Shown here one piece after another: positions 4,619 to 6,026 of a stretch of DNA of 6,026 bases. Position numbers and translations under genes: made by a program. The DNA comes from an uncultured Desulfomonile sp. GTDB taxonomy: Bacteria; Desulfobacterota; Desulfomonilia; Desulfomonilales; Desulfomonilaceae. Numbering within the stretch: position 1 is the first letter of the stretch; each line of letters opens with the position of its first letter. The DNA is taken from the NCBI GenBank assembly GCA_937915285.1, contig CALDNG010000282.1:1-6026 (forward strand), given 5' to 3'. Below the pieces are notes generated by a model. That model was not told the DNA's origin. It made no database searches and saw only the letters and a list, made by a program, of their open reading frames with translations.

Positions 4619-6026
4619 GTGCGCGTCTTAATGATTACGCCTGAGGCTACCCCTTTCGCCCAGACCGGCGGTTTGGGAGAAGTATTACAGGCTTTACCAG
4701 TTGAACTGGCCGGTCTCGGTGTGGAAATAGATGTTTTAATGCCTAAATATCGCGGTATAACCGACGAGAAATTTGACATACACAAGACTGATATAAATAT
4801 AGAAGTAACCCTAAACGCGAAACTGGTCAGCGCTGGCCTCTGGATTCACCAGACCTCCAGTGGGGCGAGGTATATTTTTGTCGACTGTCCTGAGTATTTC
4901 GATCGCGAGAATCTTTACGGAACACCTGATGGTGATTATGACGACAATGCCGAGAGATTCGTTTTCCTGACCCGCGCTGCAATTGAAGTGTCTCTGGCCA
5001 CCAATACCCATTACGACGTGTTTCATTCTCATGATTGGCAGGCCGCTCTAACTCCTGTTTATTTGAGAACGCTGTATGCCGGTGAGTCCGGTTTGCAGGA
5101 GAGCGCAGCTGTGATGACGATACACAATTTGGGTTATCAGGGAATCTTCTGGCACCTGGACATGCCACTGGTTGGGGTGGGCTGGGAATTTTTTACCCCA
5201 AGCCACATGGAATTTCACGGAAAACTCAATTTCCTCAAGAGTGGGATAGTCTTTGCCGACGAAGTAAATACGGTTTCCAGAGGCTACAGGAACGAAATAC
5301 TGACACCTGAGTTTGGGTTCGGACTGGAGGGAGTACTCCAGGAAAAGGGTGAGAGACTTTCGGGAATTCTTAACGGTGTCGATTACACAATATGGAACCC
5401 AGAGACAGACACACTTATCCATGCCAATTATTCGCATGAAAACCTGTTAGGCAAGGCAAAGTGCAAAACAGACCTCCAAAAACTGGCTTCCCTGCCTGAA
5501 AGCCCTTCCGTGCCGGTAATAGGGATGGTCAGCAGGTTGTCCAGTCAAAAAGGGGTTGATCTACTTCTGGAGGTAATACCTTCTCTCGTCGGAAAAGATG
5601 TTCAGCTTGTCCTCCTCGGGACTGGTGACGCTCACTTCCAGAAGGCTTTTTCAGATCTGAATCAGCAATATGGAGACAAAATAGCCACCTTTTTGAGTTA
5701 CGACTACTTCCTTGCTCACAAGATCTTTGCCGGCTCGGACATACTTCTGGTACCGTCGAGATATGAGCCTTGCGGACTCAACCAGCTTTATGCCCTGAAA
5801 TACGGAACTGTGCCGGTGGTTAGATCAACAGGTGGTCTGATGGACACCGTGGAGGAATTTGATCCTGATAACGATACCGGGACCGGTTTCAGGTTCATCT
5901 CACCTGCTCCGTTTGAATTCGAGGACGCTATCAATCGCGCCCTTGATTTATACAGTTCTGATCCTGAAATCTGGCAAAGACTAATGATTAGGGGTATGAA
6001 GAGGGATTTTTCCTGGAATCGTTCAG
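4619..6026 (+). CDS. glgA: Glycogen synthase GlgA (ADP-glucose type), C-terminus off right edge
   Basis: A GT5-family retaining glucosyltransferase that adds glucose from ADP-glucose to the non-reducing ends of growing alpha-1,4-glucan. The frame is open for 469 codons from GTG 4619, which lies eight bases after GGAGGT, to the window edge. Bacterial GlgA is about 475-490 residues, so only a short tail is missing. Visible motifs are HSHDWQ (136-141), MTIHNLGYQG (166-175), GMVSRLSSQKG (312-322, with R316 and K321 matching E. coli R300 and K305) and LLGTGD (342-347). The long block VPSRYEPCGLNQLYALKYGT (388-407), with E393 and C395, leads to STGGLMDTV (413-421). The N-terminal ADP-glucose motif normally reading KTGGL is QTGGL here (Q15), aligned with E. 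coli Lys15. The gene follows leuD after 215 bases, with a possible terminator between, so it probably has its own promoter. Confidence 0.95.
   Translation, partial: MRVLMITPEATPFAQTGGLGEVLQALPVELAGLGVEIDVLMPKYRGITDEKFDIHKTDINIEVTLNAKLVSAGLWIHQTSSGARYIFVDCPEYFDRENLYGTPDGDYDDNAERFVFLTRAAIEVSLATNTHYDVFHSHDWQAALTPVYLRTLYAGESGLQESAAVMTIHNLGYQGIFWHLDMPLVGVGWEFFTPSHMEFHGKLNFLKSGIVFADEVNTVSRGYRNEILTPEFGFGLEGVLQEKGERLSGILNGVDYTIWNPETDTLIHANYSHENLLGKAKCKTDLQKLASLPESPSVPVIGMVSRLSSQKGVDLLLEVIPSLVGKDVQLVLLGTGDAHFQKAFSDLNQQYGDKIATFLSYDYFLAHKIFAGSDILLVPSRYEPCGLNQLYALKYGTVPVVRSTGGLMDTVEEFDPDNDTGTGFRFISPAPFEFEDAINRALDLYSSDPEIWQRLMIRGMKRDFSWNRS

Noticed and set aside
4811..5437. Open frames on the minus strand opposite glgA
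   Set aside because: They lie wholly opposite an uninterrupted GlgA frame with all family motifs, and their products show no recognisable domain.

Overview
This window carries a mercury-methylation locus, hgcA-hgcB, preceded by a divergent-promoter region and an ArsR-family regulator, set among ordinary chromosomal housekeeping genes. Base composition is moderate and codon use looks even across the genes. HgcAB occurs mainly in anaerobes: Desulfobacterota, some Firmicutes (Bacillota), methanogens and fermenters. Bacterial-type mutS, bacterial GlgA and the arsR-hgcA-hgcB layout point to an anaerobic bacterium, most likely a Desulfobacterota relative (sulfate reducer or syntroph). The phylum is my inference; no sequence search could be run.

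Layout from left to right. (1) The 5' part of mutS lies on the minus strand and runs off the left edge (1-368). (2) A ~246-base divergent intergenic region holds a 60-base inverted-repeat structure (479-538) and a promoter with a perfect 10+4+10 palindrome (567-590). (3) arsR-type regulator (615-977, +), then a 138-base gap, then hgcA (1116-2177, +) and, 14 bases later, hgcB (2192-2527, +). (4) A convergent sulfotransferase-family gene (2559-3662, -). (5) A ~243-base divergent region, then leuD-type isopropylmalate dehydratase small subunit (3906-4403, +). (6) A ~215-base leader with a possible terminator and small hairpins, then glgA glycogen synthase (4619 to the right edge, +, lacking only its last residues). 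No stretch longer than about 250 bases lacks a gene, and I see no tRNA, rRNA, CRISPR array or insertion sequence.

How the genes work together. HgcA is a membrane-anchored corrinoid protein that transfers a methyl group to Hg(II). HgcB is its 2[4Fe-4S] ferredoxin partner, thought to reduce the corrinoid and possibly to hand over Hg(II) through C-terminal cysteine pairs. The upstream regulator has cysteines at places that could form a thiol-rich metal site, and a palindrome overlaps its promoter. The simplest model is an autorepressed, metal- or metalloid-responsive arsR-hgcA-hgcB transcription unit. The neighbours (DNA repair, sulfate transfer, leucine synthesis, glycogen synthesis) have no evident functional tie to mercury.

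The points most worth a second look are the cysteine layout of the regulator, the palindrome-promoter overlap, the three cysteine clusters at the HgcB C-terminus, the inverted repeat between mutS and arsR, and a Lys-to-Gln change in the ADP-glucose-binding motif of GlgA.
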